33,724 nt of DNA from the NCBI GenBank assembly GCA_015056245.1, contig SVGQ01000021.1, positions 1-33,724 on the forward strand, in the 5' to 3' direction. The stretch is from Clostridiales bacterium. Its GTDB lineage: Bacteria > Bacillota > Clostridia > Christensenellales > Aristaeellaceae. This document shows positions 1 to 7,166 of this stretch, in pieces; position 1 is the first letter of the stretch; each line of letters starts with the position of its first letter. The notes beneath the pieces were generated by a model that saw nothing but the letters and a program-made list of their open reading frames with translations, was not told the origin of the DNA and searched no databases. A program made the translations under genes and the position numbers.

Positions 1-869
1 AGATGAGCCAGCTCCTGCTCAAACAGCCGCTCCCACACCTGCTTCACATGGGCGACAGTTTCCGTTTCCATGCAGCTGTAGTACAGGTAGCACTCGGTAA
101 ACTGGTGCATCAGCAGGTTTTCCAACCAGGTGCAGTTCACATCCATCAGGCTGCCGTAGTGGGATACATGCTGCTCCTCTACCAGCCCGATTTCCCGGTA
201 CAGGGCGCGGCCTGTGTCGTTGGGGTAGGCGGCGCACACGTTCATGTAGTAGTTCATGGTCTGCTGCTCGGCAGCGGTGATGATGCCCACGCACAGCTTG
301 GTCTGCAGATCAGCGGTTTTGGCATTGATGGGCTTCTTGATGGAATCAAAGGGGTGGCGATGATGGGCGATGGTGGGCCGTCCGGGCATGATCTCCGTAT
401 AGCCGCCCACAAGGCTTTCGGCCCGCTGCCCATTTTCGGATTCCATCATGTCCGCGTAGCGGTACAGGTGGTCGAAATCCTCCAACAGGGCAAAATCCAG
501 CGCAGCCTTTACATAGGGATCCGGTTCCTGCTTTGCCAGCTGGGCGGTCAGATCCACAGCCAGCTGTTCGTAACCGATGGTGTGCTCCAGCAGGGTTTCA
601 TCGGCGGGCTTCAGAGCCGCTATCAGTTTCTGCTGCTGTTGCTCGCTGCGGCGCAACATGGCGATGGCCCGGCGCACATCCCCGTTGGGACAGTTGCGGC
701 TCAGCTGATGGCTGAACCACACGTTTTCAAATTCTGTGCCGTTCATCAGGATCACCCGGGTTCGGGTATAGGGATCCACGGTGTGTTTGTCATAGCTCAT
801 GGGGGTCATGTCCCGCCAGTCCATCAGACAGCTTTCCAGCTTGGGTGCGTGTTGATCAAAAGGGTTCAT
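1..869 (-). CDS. Ferritin-like (four-helix, probable di-metal) protein, C-terminus cut by window edge
   Basis: The reading frame is open from the ATG at 869 to the window edge (289 full codons, no stop), so the C-terminus is missing. A good ribosome site (AGGAGG-like, 'ccaaggaggcagagcc') precedes the ATG. The protein is mostly helical. It carries spaced acidic/His clusters typical of ferritin-like carboxylate-bridged di-metal proteins: E101 in 'GYEQLAVDL', E130-H134 in 'LLEDFDHLYRY', then 'ITAAEQQTMNYYM' and 'EEQHVSHYGSL'. Ferritin-like members bind two metals with such Glu/His pairs in a four-helix bundle; whether this one oxidises a substrate, stores metal or detoxifies oxygen is unknown. 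It has no signal peptide and is probably cytoplasmic. It is transcribed divergently from the epimerase gene. The fold assignment is an inference from the motif pattern; the sequence also resembles conserved hypothetical proteins of Clostridia. Confidence 0.7.
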   Translation of the reverse strand, partial: MNPFDQHAPKLESCLMDWRDMTPMSYDKHTVDPYTRTRVILMNGTEFENVWFSHQLSRNCPNGDVRRAIAMLRRSEQQQQKLIAALKPADETLLEHTIGYEQLAVDLTAQLAKQEPDPYVKAALDFALLEDFDHLYRYADMMESENGQRAESLVGGYTEIMPGRPTIAHHRHPFDSIKKPINAKTADLQTKLCVGIITAAEQQTMNYYMNVCAAYPNDTGRALYREIGLVEEQHVSHYGSLMDVNCTWLENLLMHQFTECYLYYSCMETETVAHVKQVWERLFEQELAH

Positions 870-1032
870 GGCTCTGCCTCCTTGGTTGAAGATGCTTCGC
901 CGTTAGTATGCGCATATGCGGATTCCCTATTCCCGGCAGGAAATACGCTGGCTGGGGGCGAATGTAGTTGTTTGACTGACAATCAAAACACAGCGGCAAT
1001 CGCTGTTTTATATGGGAAAGGAGCCATAAAGA

Positions 1033-1911
1033 ATGATCGTTCTGGAATATGAAGGCGCTTTGATGGAGATTGCAGAGCTGGGCGCGGAGATGCGCCGTTT
1101 TCGCAGCAAGGATGGGGTGGAGCGCATCTGGTGCGGTGATCCCGCTGTGTGGAAGAGCACGGCCCCGGTGCTGTTTCCCACCATCAACCTGCTCAAGGAT
1201 GGCGTGGTGACCATTGACGGCGTCAAATGCGCGGTGCCTAAGCATGGATTTGCCAAGTATCAGGTGTTTGAGGTGACCGATCAGGGCGAGGATTATGTGA
1301 CCCTGACCCTCAGCGAGAATGCCGAGACCAAAGCGGTCTACCCCTTTGATTTTGCCCTGAGTGTAACCCACCGCTTCACCGAGGGCGGCTTTGAGACCCG
1401 CTATGTGGTGGAGAACCACACGGGCCGCAAGATGCCCTTTGTCATCGGCGGTCATCCGGGCTTTACCTGCCCCATGGCGGAGGGTGAGCAGTTCACCGAC
1501 TATGTGCTGCGCTTTGCCAAGGAAGAGGAAGGCCGTCATCTGCTGAACACCCCTGAGCACTACATGGGCGAGGAATCGGTGGTGGATCTGGGCGCGGATC
1601 ATCGTACCCTGACCCTGCGCTATGAGGACTTTGACCGGCTGGATACCTATGTGTTCGCAGGCCTGAACAGCCGCAGTGTGGAGCTGGTGCACCGGGAGCA
1701 TGGACACGGCATCCGGGTGGATTTCCCGGAGATGGAGGTGCTGGCCGTATGGACCATGCCGGGCAAGCGTGCGCCCTATCTGTGCATCGAACCTTGGCAG
1801 GGCCTGCCGCCCATGGCGGATGAAACCGGACGCTTTGAGGACAAGCCCTACCATATCACCTTGGGCGCAGGAGAGTGCTACACCTGCGGCTACCGAATGG
1901 AGGTCATCTGA
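1033..1911 (+). CDS. Aldose 1-epimerase family protein (LacX-like)
   Basis: 292-aa protein of the galactose-mutarotase-like fold. These enzymes interconvert alpha and beta anomers of hexoses. Family landmarks visible are the 'PKHGFAK' His region, the 'GGHPGF' His region in the centre, and the acidic 'CIEPWQGLP' near the C-terminus. These correspond to the two His and the catalytic Glu that perform the proton transfer. The compact length and 'HGFA...GGHPGF' pattern fit the LacX branch better than the longer GalM enzymes. The start at 1033 follows 'gggaaaggagccataaaga', a good ribosome site. The stop overlaps the next start (TGATG), so it is translationally coupled to the first VOC gene. No signal peptide; cytoplasmic. 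The exact sugar is not determinable. Confidence in the family is high. Confidence 0.88.
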   Translation: MIVLEYEGALMEIAELGAEMRRFRSKDGVERIWCGDPAVWKSTAPVLFPTINLLKDGVVTIDGVKCAVPKHGFAKYQVFEVTDQGEDYVTLTLSENAETKAVYPFDFALSVTHRFTEGGFETRYVVENHTGRKMPFVIGGHPGFTCPMAEGEQFTDYVLRFAKEEEGRHLLNTPEHYMGEESVVDLGADHRTLTLRYEDFDRLDTYVFAGLNSRSVELVHREHGHGIRVDFPEMEVLAVWTMPGKRAPYLCIEPWQGLPPMADETGRFEDKPYHITLGAGECYTCGYRMEVI

Positions 1912-2312
1912 TGGCGGTGATCGGCATTGGCTTGTATGTGACCGGCAGCATGGAGGCGGTCAGGCTCTATTGCGACGCTTTTCATATGGAGCTGGGCTAC
2001 CATGTGCTGCGTCAGGATGGCAAGGGCTACTATCATTCGGAACTGATGAAGGATGGCGAACCTGCCCTCAGTGTGGTGGAGGCGGAAAACCATCCGGGAG
2101 ATAACCCGGTGCAGCTGGGCTTCACTTTTGACAGCCGGGCTGCCTTGGAACGTGCATACCAGTTGCTCGCGGATGGCGGCGCAGTGGAGATGCCGCCCCA
2201 AACCCTGCCGTGGAGCCCGTGGGCGGCCTGCCTGCGGGACCGTTTCGGCGTGCGTTGGTTTTTGAGTCTGCCCCAGCATCAGCCGGGGGAGGATTTTGTG
2301 CCGGAGGTATAG
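1911..2312 (+). CDS. VOC (glyoxalase/PhnB-like) fold protein, copy 1
   Basis: 133-aa protein of the vicinal-oxygen-chelate superfamily. The N-terminal 'GIGLYVTGSMEAVRLYCDAF' pattern, the 'GYYHSEL' strand, and the C-terminal 'PWSPWAACLRDRFGVRWFLSL' ending are typical of PhnB/3-demethylubiquinone-type VOC proteins, whose final strand reads 'D.FGV.W'. Start chosen at 1911 because it overlaps the epimerase stop (TGATG); a longer in-frame start at 1875 lies inside the epimerase and has no ribosome site. The substrate is unknown; members include metalloenzymes acting on thiol adducts, dioxygenases and antibiotic-binding proteins. It is a close paralogue of the gene at 2369, so the pair arose by tandem duplication. 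Confidence 0.85.
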   Translation: MAVIGIGLYVTGSMEAVRLYCDAFHMELGYHVLRQDGKGYYHSELMKDGEPALSVVEAENHPGDNPVQLGFTFDSRAALERAYQLLADGGAVEMPPQTLPWSPWAACLRDRFGVRWFLSLPQHQPGEDFVPEV

Positions 2313-2368
2313 GCCTGCGCTGGCTGATACCGCTGCTGTAATAACCCATAGAAAGGGCGGGATGACGT

Positions 2369-2767
2369 ATGCTGCTGGGCGTGGGTCTGTATGTAACGGG
2401 CAGTATCGAAGCGGTCAGGCTGTACTGCGATGCCTTCGGCATGGAGCTGCGCTACCCTGTGCTGTTGAAGGACGGCAGCGGCTATTATCACTCCGAGTTG
2501 TATAAGGACGGTAAGGAAGTCTGCAATGTGATCGAAGCAGAGCACACCGCGGGCCCCAACCCGGTACAGCTGTATTTCGTTTTTCAGACCCGTCAGGAAT
2601 TGGAGCGGGCCTTTGAATTGCTCTCTCAGGGCGGCATGGTGGAAATGCCGCCCCAGCCCCTGCCGTGGAGCCCATGGGCTGCCAATGTGCGGGATCGCTT
2701 CGGTGTGCGGTGGTACCTGACGCTGCCCCAGCATTATCCCGGGCCAGATTTTGTGCCGGAGAGATGA
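2369..2767 (+). CDS. VOC (glyoxalase/PhnB-like) fold protein, copy 2
   Basis: 132-aa VOC-superfamily protein, clearly a tandem paralogue of its upstream neighbour. Long identical stretches are shared ('LYVTGS.EAVRLYCDAF', 'GYYHSEL', 'LPWSPWAA', 'RDRFGVRW', 'LPQH.PG.DFVPE'). Differences concentrate in the middle ('EVCNVIEAEHTAGPNPVQLYF' against 'ALSVVEAENHPGDNPVQLGF'), which forms the ligand cup in this fold, so the two copies may bind different ligands. The ATG at 2369 follows 'gaaagggcgggatgacgt', a weak GGGCGGG ribosome site. The gap from copy 1 is 56 bp with no terminator, so both probably share one transcript. No catalytic assignment is possible from sequence. Confidence 0.84.
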   Translation: MLLGVGLYVTGSIEAVRLYCDAFGMELRYPVLLKDGSGYYHSELYKDGKEVCNVIEAEHTAGPNPVQLYFVFQTRQELERAFELLSQGGMVEMPPQPLPWSPWAANVRDRFGVRWYLTLPQHYPGPDFVPER

Positions 2768-2820
2768 GCGCTCAAGGGGTAAACCATGAACATCCTGATT
2801 GAAAAGGAGATAAACCCAAC

Positions 2821-3273
2821 ATGAGCGACCACGGATTTGAATTGAATGAACGGATGGAAGAACTGACGCAGCGGCTGGAAGAAGCTGCTGAGGAAGCTTG
2901 TCAGGATGCGGCAGAGAATGTGATTGATGACTTGCTGGAAGACCGGCTGGACGATGCGGTGCGCGATGCCTTGCAGGAAGTACTGCCGGAAGCGGTGGGG
3001 GAATGCCTTGCCGGGTACGAGTTCGTGTTGAAGGATGGCACGCTGGTGCGTCCCCGCCAGCGGCTCCGGGTGCTCAGCCCGGATGGCTCCAAGCTGCTGG
3101 AATGCTACGGCGGGTTGAAGGTGGATGGCAAATGCCTGCTGATCCAGACCCGCGTCAGTTGCTGGGAGACGATCGCAGCTTATTCTGACCGGGAAACAGC
3201 CATTGCCGCGTTGCAGCAGGTCTTGGCTGCCATGGAGGCAGAGGAGAAGCTGCTGAAACTGCCACCGGCATGA
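2821..3273 (+). CDS. Acidic coiled-coil protein of unknown function
   Basis: 150-aa protein I do not recognise. Residues 1-65 are very acidic and heptad-like ('ERMEELTQRLEEAAEEACQ', 'DLLEDRLDDAVRDALQEVL'), predicting a long amphipathic helix or coiled coil. Residues 66-130 look like a small beta domain ('FVLKDGTLVRPRQRLRVLS', 'GLKVDGKCLLIQTR'), followed by a helical tail. No signal peptide or membrane segment. The ATG at 2821 follows 'gaaaaggagataaacccaac', a strong ribosome site. It is the last gene of the epimerase-VOC-VOC unit and is followed 17 bp later by the hairpin at 3291-3330, which probably ends the transcript. Confidence 0.75.
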   Translation: MSDHGFELNERMEELTQRLEEAAEEACQDAAENVIDDLLEDRLDDAVRDALQEVLPEAVGECLAGYEFVLKDGTLVRPRQRLRVLSPDGSKLLECYGGLKVDGKCLLIQTRVSCWETIAAYSDRETAIAALQQVLAAMEAEEKLLKLPPA

Positions 3274-3290
3274 ATCGGTGAAAATAGCAA

Positions 3291-3330
3291 AAACCCCAAG
3301 ACACGGAGCGGATTCCGCGACTTGGGGTTT
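3291..3330 (+). terminator. Imperfect terminator hairpin ending the epimerase-VOC unit (copy 1 of a repeated hairpin)
   Basis: A 40-nt inverted repeat with outer arms 'aaaccccaag' and 'cttggggttt'. Two internal mismatches weaken the middle of the stem; the loop region reads 'agcggatt'. It lies 17 bp after the stop of the acidic-protein gene. A near-identical copy in the same orientation lies at 3633-3672. Confidence 0.65.
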
Positions 3331-3632
3331 CAGACTGTCAAATAACCCAGGAGGTGTAGGAGGGCCGCAGCCCTCCTACTTTCAATCCGAAACCAGCGAC
3401 ATGTGTTGCGGCCCAAACCCAACCTTCAGTTTGTTTTGGGCTTCGGCACTGCGGGAGCGCTTCGCGCTGTCCTCGCGCCTCGGTTCGCTTCGCTCACCCT
3501 TCCGGTGGTTTCGGAACCCTTGCGCAGCAAGGGATTCCTATCGCCGTTTGCCGCCCGGGGGGCCGTAGGTTCCTAGGCAAACGGTGCAAAACTCGTCAAA
3601 AAAGTTGCCGAAGGCAATTTTTTGACGACCTA
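3331..3632. repeat. Hairpin-rich non-coding spacer, possible palindromic repeat element
   Basis: About 300 bp without a credible gene, containing a series of inverted repeats. At 3356-3379 there is a perfect 10-bp stem ('gtaggagggc'/'gccctcctac') with a 4-nt loop. At 3513-3538 there is a 'cccttgc'/'gcaaggg' stem with a bulged 'ggaa'/'ttcc' extension. At 3545-3583 the arms are 'cgtttgcc'/'ggcaaacg'. At 3593-3628 there is a 16-bp stem ('tcgtcaaaaaa..ttgcc') with one bulged G and a 3-nt loop. The block is bounded by two near-identical 40-nt hairpins. The density of palindromes is unlike ordinary spacer and suggests a mobile palindromic element or a structured RNA. Confidence 0.6.
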
Positions 3633-3672
3633 AAACCCCAAGACGCGGAGCGGATTCCGCGTCTTGGGGTTT
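3633..3672 (-). terminator. Perfect 13-bp terminator hairpin for the aminotransferase gene (copy 2 of the repeated hairpin)
   Basis: Stem 'ccccaagacgcgg'/'ccgcgtcttgggg' is perfect, with loop 'agcggatt' and flanking 'aaa'/'ttt' giving short U runs on either strand. It lies 7 bp beyond the stop of the minus-strand aminotransferase gene and differs from the copy at 3291-3330 at only two stem positions. Confidence 0.7.
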
Positions 3673-3679
3673 GCTGTTC

Positions 3680-4987
3680 TCAGGCTTCCACGACCACCTG
3701 ATGCTCATCTTTGAGCAATTTCTTGATGCTGGAGATGCGCACACAGAGGGTGAAGATCTTCATGGCGGTTTCCAGATCGCTCAGGCAGGGATAGGTGGGT
3801 GCAATACGGATGTTGCTGTCCTGCGGATCGTTGCCGTAGGGCCAGGTGGCGCCTGCGCCGGTCATGGTAACGCCGGCTTTTTTCGCCAGGGCAACGATGT
3901 CTTTGGCACAACCGGGCAGAGAATCGAACAGGATGAAGTAGCCGCCCAGCGGGCAGGTCCACTGACCGATGCCCAGCCCTTCCAGATCATCCTTGAGGAT
4001 CTGTTCCACCGCCTCAAATTTGGGCCGGATGATGTCTGCGTGCTTGCGCATATGCTCTACCATGCCGTGGATATCTTTGAAGAAGCGCACGTGGCGCAGC
4101 TGGTTCACCTTGTCGTGACCGATGGTCTGGTGGCGCAGGTAGGTGAGGAAATCCTCCATGTTGTTGGGGCTGGTGGCGATGGCGGCAATGCCGCTGCCGG
4201 GGAAAGTGATCTTGGAGGTGGAAGCAAATTTGTATACCAGATCGGGGTTTCCAGCGCGCTTGCACTCTGCCAGAATCTCGATCAGGTGGTCCTGATGATG
4301 GTCGTAGAGATGATGCATACCGTAGGCATTGTCCCAGAAAATGCGGAAGTCGGGCGCGGCAGGCTCCAGACGGGCAAAGCGGCGCACGGTCTCATCGGAG
4401 TAGGAAATGCCCTGCGGATTGGAGTACTTGGGTACGCACCAGATGCCTTTGATGGTTTCATCCTCGCTGACCAGTTTTTCCACCAGATCCATATCCGGGC
4501 CTTCTGGAGTCATGGGCACAGGGATCATCTTGATGCCGAAGTATGCTGTGATGCTGAAATGCCGGTCATAGCCGGGCACGGGGCAGAGGAATTTGACCTC
4601 CGGCAGCTGGCACCAGGGCGTGTTGCCCATCACGCCGTGGGTCCATACCCGGCTGATGGTATCAAACATCACGTTCAGGGAGGAGTTGCCGTAGATGATG
4701 ATATCCTTGGGATTGTTCTCCATCATATCGCCCAGCAGCTCACGGGCTTCCTGAATGCCGGTCAGCTGACCGTAGTTACGGCAGTCGGTGCCGTCCTCAC
4801 AGGTCAGGTCGGAGGAGGAATCCAGCACATCCATCATGCCCATGGACAGGTCCAGCTGCTCCTGACAGGGCTTGCCGCGGCTCATATCCAGCTGCATGCC
4901 CAGCGCCTGCACCTTTTTGTATTGTACTTTCAGCTCCATCAGTTCGCCCTGGAGCTCACCAGCGGTCATTTCAATATAAGGCTTCAT
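3680..4987 (-). CDS. PLP-dependent aminotransferase, aspartate aminotransferase type Ic-like
   Basis: 435-aa fold-type I PLP enzyme. The start at 4987 ('MKPYIEM') is preferred because it follows 'agagagggaacaaac'; an upstream in-frame ATG at 5056 has no ribosome site and lies on the likely transcript start. Features: N-terminal 'MSRGKPCQEQLDLS' typical of the long aspartate-aminotransferase subgroup Ic (Pfam Asp_aminotransf, from memory); N190 in 'PKYSNPQG'; D219 in 'IFWDNAYG' that contacts the PLP pyridine nitrogen; the Schiff-base lysine K259 in 'STSKITFPGSG'; and a substrate-carboxylate Arg probably in 'SNIRIAPTYP' near the C-terminus. It should transfer the amino group between aspartate (or a similar amino acid) and 2-oxoglutarate in the cytoplasm. 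It is monocistronic, ending at the hairpin at 3633-3672. Confidence 0.87.
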   Translation of the reverse strand: MKPYIEMTAGELQGELMELKVQYKKVQALGMQLDMSRGKPCQEQLDLSMGMMDVLDSSSDLTCEDGTDCRNYGQLTGIQEARELLGDMMENNPKDIIIYGNSSLNVMFDTISRVWTHGVMGNTPWCQLPEVKFLCPVPGYDRHFSITAYFGIKMIPVPMTPEGPDMDLVEKLVSEDETIKGIWCVPKYSNPQGISYSDETVRRFARLEPAAPDFRIFWDNAYGMHHLYDHHQDHLIEILAECKRAGNPDLVYKFASTSKITFPGSGIAAIATSPNNMEDFLTYLRHQTIGHDKVNQLRHVRFFKDIHGMVEHMRKHADIIRPKFEAVEQILKDDLEGLGIGQWTCPLGGYFILFDSLPGCAKDIVALAKKAGVTMTGAGATWPYGNDPQDSNIRIAPTYPCLSDLETAMKIFTLCVRISSIKKLLKDEHQVVVEA

Positions 4988-5054
4988 GTTTGTTCCCTCT
5001 CTGTTGCGTTGGGTGGACTGCCCGGCCTTGATGGGGCGGCTGGACAGCTTGTTC

Positions 5055-5108
5055 ATTATACCAAACCCGTCCCTATTCCCACAATATGCAGTTGGTACGG
5101 GTTTTGTA
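5055..5108 (-). promoter_or_regulatory. Candidate promoter of the aminotransferase gene with overlapping inverted repeat
   Basis: On the minus strand TTGTGG (5084-5079), an 18-nt spacer and TATAAT (5060-5055) form a sigma-A-like promoter about 70 bp upstream of the ATG. An interrupted inverted repeat ('accaaacccgt' at 5060-5070, 'acgggtttt' from 5097) covers the promoter and could be an operator. The operator role is inferred only from its position. Confidence 0.5.
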
Positions 5109-5164
5109 CTGGATTTTGATGGATCGCATGCAGTTGAATTGGTAAATTTCGCTTTACGAAACGG

Positions 5165-5192
5165 TTTGGTTGTGGTATTCTGATGCTATAGA
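5165..5192 (+). promoter_or_regulatory. Weak candidate promoter for the SH3b gene
   Basis: TTTGGT (5165-5170), 16-nt spacer and TATAGA (5187-5192) preceded by TGC (extended -10). It lies 60 bp upstream of the SH3b start codon. The -35 is poor, so this is a tentative call. Confidence 0.4.
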
Positions 5193-5251
5193 AAAGACTT
5201 GACCGTTTGGACAGAACCCGTGGACAGGTCGAATGAAAGAAGGAAAAAGAA

Positions 5252-5884
5252 ATGAAAAAGAAATGTTTGGTGCTGTTGTGTTTGTTGATGATCCTGTGTA
5301 TGCTGCCTCTGGGCGGCATGGCAATCCGTTATGGCAGCGTGGTGCGGATTACCAACGGCAATGCTGTGAATGTGCGCAAGGGCCCCGGTACAGGTTACGG
5401 CGTACTGGGCGAGGCTCAGCCGCAGAACCTGTATGTTCATCTGGGTTCTTCCGGCGACTGGGAATGTATCCTTTATCAGGGCGAGGAAGGCTATGTTTCC
5501 GCCAGCCGTGTAACGGTGGAAGAAGGCCTCGTGCCTGACCAGTACGGCTATGGCAGCTATGTGGATGCCATCGTCCGGGTCACCCATGGCAACGCGCTGA
5601 ATGTGCGCAAGGGCCCCGGCAAAAAATATGGTTCTATCGGACAGGCCAAGCCCGGCACCACCTGGGAATACCTGGGCATGGACGACGGTTGGAATATCAT
5701 TGCCTACAATGATCAGGTCGGCTATATTGCCGCCAACCGCACCGAAGTGGAAGCGGTCTCTAGCCCCACGCCCACGGCATCCAGCAGCGATTGCGAATAT
5801 TGCAACGGCACGGGCAAGCTGACCATTCTGGAGCTGAACATGAAAATTGAATGTGCCTTCTGTGATGGCACTGGGAAACAGTAA
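5252..5884 (+). CDS. Secreted protein with two bacterial SH3 domains and a C-terminal pair of CXXCXGXG motifs
   Basis: 210 aa. Residues 1-24 form a signal peptide: 'MKKK' then a hydrophobic stretch ending 'GGMA'. A Cys within the hydrophobic core makes a lipoprotein conceivable, but no clean lipobox is seen. Two SH3b repeats follow (about 28-90 and 104-168), each with the 'G.A.NVRKGPG..YG..G.A.P' signature that binds cell-wall peptides. A Ser/Thr/Pro linker (169-180) leads to two DnaJ-type motifs, 'CEYCNGTG' (181-188) and 'CAFCDGTG' (201-208). These four cysteines can bind one zinc ion, which is unusual on an exported protein. The ribosome site 'gaaggaaaaag' precedes the ATG. The likely role is at the cell wall; the zinc-motif partner is unknown. 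Confidence 0.82.
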   Translation: MKKKCLVLLCLLMILCMLPLGGMAIRYGSVVRITNGNAVNVRKGPGTGYGVLGEAQPQNLYVHLGSSGDWECILYQGEEGYVSASRVTVEEGLVPDQYGYGSYVDAIVRVTHGNALNVRKGPGKKYGSIGQAKPGTTWEYLGMDDGWNIIAYNDQVGYIAANRTEVEAVSSPTPTASSSDCEYCNGTGKLTILELNMKIECAFCDGTGKQ

Positions 5885-5939
5885 TCACAGGCAGTGGTCG
5901 TAAAGGGATTCATCCAGAATCCTACAGGAGGATTTTTCA

Positions 5940-6764
5940 TTGATTCGCGCAGTATTCTTTGATCTGGACGGAACGCTGCTGAACAACCAAAAACAAATCC
6001 CTGTTTCTGCCCGGCAGGCAATTTTGCGCTGCCGGGCGCTTGGCGTACGCACGTATGTCGTTACCGCTCGCTCGCCCCGGCTGCATGTAACACTGGGGTG
6101 GACGGAGGATGATTTTGCGCTGTTTGACGGAGCCGTTCATTCCAATGGGGCCTGCATCAAGCTGGGAGATACGCTGCAATACTGCTTCATTGCTCCGGAG
6201 GCGGTTCGGCATTGCTTGCGGGAGGTGTCCAGCACCGAAGGAGCGGAGATGTCTCTGCATCTGCCAAAGGACGGGCATGCATTCACCTTCCCGCATGGGG
6301 ATGAACGTCTTGCCCATTGGCAGGTACCACCGGAGAAGCTGCGTCCCATCGATGAAGAAACCATTCGAAATACCCTGAAGATCCTGATTTTCCATGGTGA
6401 TCTGGTGGATGACCGCCCGCCTTTGCCCGAAGCGTTGAGCATTCGCCTGCAGGGAACCTGCGCCGGTCTTGCCCGGGTAATTGTGACCGATCAGGGGCGA
6501 ACCATCCAACTGGTGCCGCAGGAAGCGGGCAAGCTGGCGGCGGTGGAGCGCATCCAGCAGCAGTTGGGGCTTGCTGAGGACGAGATCTCCGTATTTGGCG
6601 ATGACTTGAACGATCTGGAAATGATCGCTCGCTATCCCCGCAGCGTAGCCATGGGCAACGCCGTGGGCGCAGTGAAAGCGGCAGCCGGGTATGTGACGGC
6701 TTCCAATGAGGAAGATGGCATCGCCAAAGGGCTTGCGTGGCTGATGGAAGAAGCGCGCCTCTGA
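5940..6764 (+). CDS. Cof-type HAD-superfamily phosphatase
   Basis: 274-aa haloacid-dehalogenase-fold hydrolase of the Cof/YidA type (HAD-IIB). Motif I is 'FFDLDGTLL' (nucleophile and acid Asp near residues 8-10). Motif II is the Thr/Ser in 'VVTARS', motif III the Lys in 'EAGKLAAV', and motif IV 'GDDLNDLEMI' followed by 'AMGNA'. Such enzymes dephosphorylate small sugar phosphates or flavin/PLP cofactors in a Mg-dependent reaction; the substrate is not predictable. The start is TTG at 5940, placed 7 nt after a near-perfect 'aggagg'; no ATG is available before the catalytic motif. It lies 55 bp after the SH3b gene with only a short weak hairpin between them, so co-transcription is possible. Confidence 0.88.
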   Translation: MIRAVFFDLDGTLLNNQKQIPVSARQAILRCRALGVRTYVVTARSPRLHVTLGWTEDDFALFDGAVHSNGACIKLGDTLQYCFIAPEAVRHCLREVSSTEGAEMSLHLPKDGHAFTFPHGDERLAHWQVPPEKLRPIDEETIRNTLKILIFHGDLVDDRPPLPEALSIRLQGTCAGLARVIVTDQGRTIQLVPQEAGKLAAVERIQQQLGLAEDEISVFGDDLNDLEMIARYPRSVAMGNAVGAVKAAAGYVTASNEEDGIAKGLAWLMEEARL

Positions 6765-6819
6765 TCAGCATTGTTTTGTTCTCTCGTTGTATTTCTCAAA
6801 CCCTCTCCCAACGAACCCA

Positions 6820-6849
6820 TTGACAATTCACGCGCGCCTGTGCTATCAT
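6820..6849 (+). promoter_or_regulatory. Strong sigma-A promoter for the T-box leader
   Basis: A consensus TTGACA (6820-6825), 18-nt spacer and TATCAT (6844-6849). The predicted transcript start is near 6856, just ahead of the first T-box helix, giving a leader of about 310 nt. Confidence 0.78.
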
Positions 6850-6877
6850 CCAAACCGTAAACTGAATACCCTCCCCA

Positions 6878-7134
6878 AAGACTATGACGAAGACGGCCGA
6901 AACGGACGCTTTCAGAGAGCCGGTGGTTGGTGTAAACCGGCAGCCAATGTTTCAAGTGCCCATCCCTTCCGAGTTGAAAGTCTGAAATTTCAGCAGAGTA
7001 AGGCTTTCCGTGAGGCTGCGTGAATGCACAGGGTTTGACAGAACCCGATGAGTGGCAGTGAAAACTGCAATTTGAGTGGTACCGCGGATGTAATAACACC
7101 CGTCTCAAAGAAAGAATCTTTGGGATGGGTTTTT
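6878..7134 (+). ncRNA. T-box riboswitch (tRNA-sensing leader) with terminator/antiterminator
   Basis: Conserved T-box parts are visible in order. 'AGAGAG' (about 6914) is followed by the Stem I distal hairpin ('gccggtggttggtgtaaaccggc'-type, 6918-6941). A hairpin with 7-bp arms 'aaagtct'/'aggcttt' and the S-turn pair 'gaa'...'agta' lies at 6977-7006. Short hairpins include 'gggttt..gaaccc' and 'gcagtgaaaactgc'. The T-box core is 'gag-TGGT-accgcgg' with the tRNA-CCA-pairing UGGU at 7077-7080. The competing terminator is 'acccgtctcaaag'/'ctttgggatgggt' plus U5 (7098-7134). Uncharged cognate tRNA would favour 'tttgag'/'ctcaaa' pairing and read-through. I could not fix the specifier codon; candidates near 6954-6958 are GTG or TGC. 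Confidence 0.9.
7098..7134 (+). terminator. T-box intrinsic terminator
   Basis: A 13-bp stem (with G-U pairs) and loop 'aaagaat' followed by TTTTT at 7130-7134. Its 5' arm includes the 3' half of the antiterminator, so the two structures are mutually exclusive. It lies 33 bp upstream of the start codon of the controlled gene. Confidence 0.88.
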
Positions 7135-7166
7135 CGTTTGCAAAAGCAAACAAGGAGGTATACCCC

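Noticed and set aside
3-1052. Plus-strand open frame of 349 codons over the left edge
   Set aside because: It lies antisense to a better frame (ferritin-like protein with a ribosome site) and has a low-complexity Gly/His-rich composition typical of shadows.
3278-3568. A 96-codon open frame across the hairpin-rich spacer
   Set aside because: Its sequence is generated by the palindromes, it has no ribosome site, and it starts within the terminator region.
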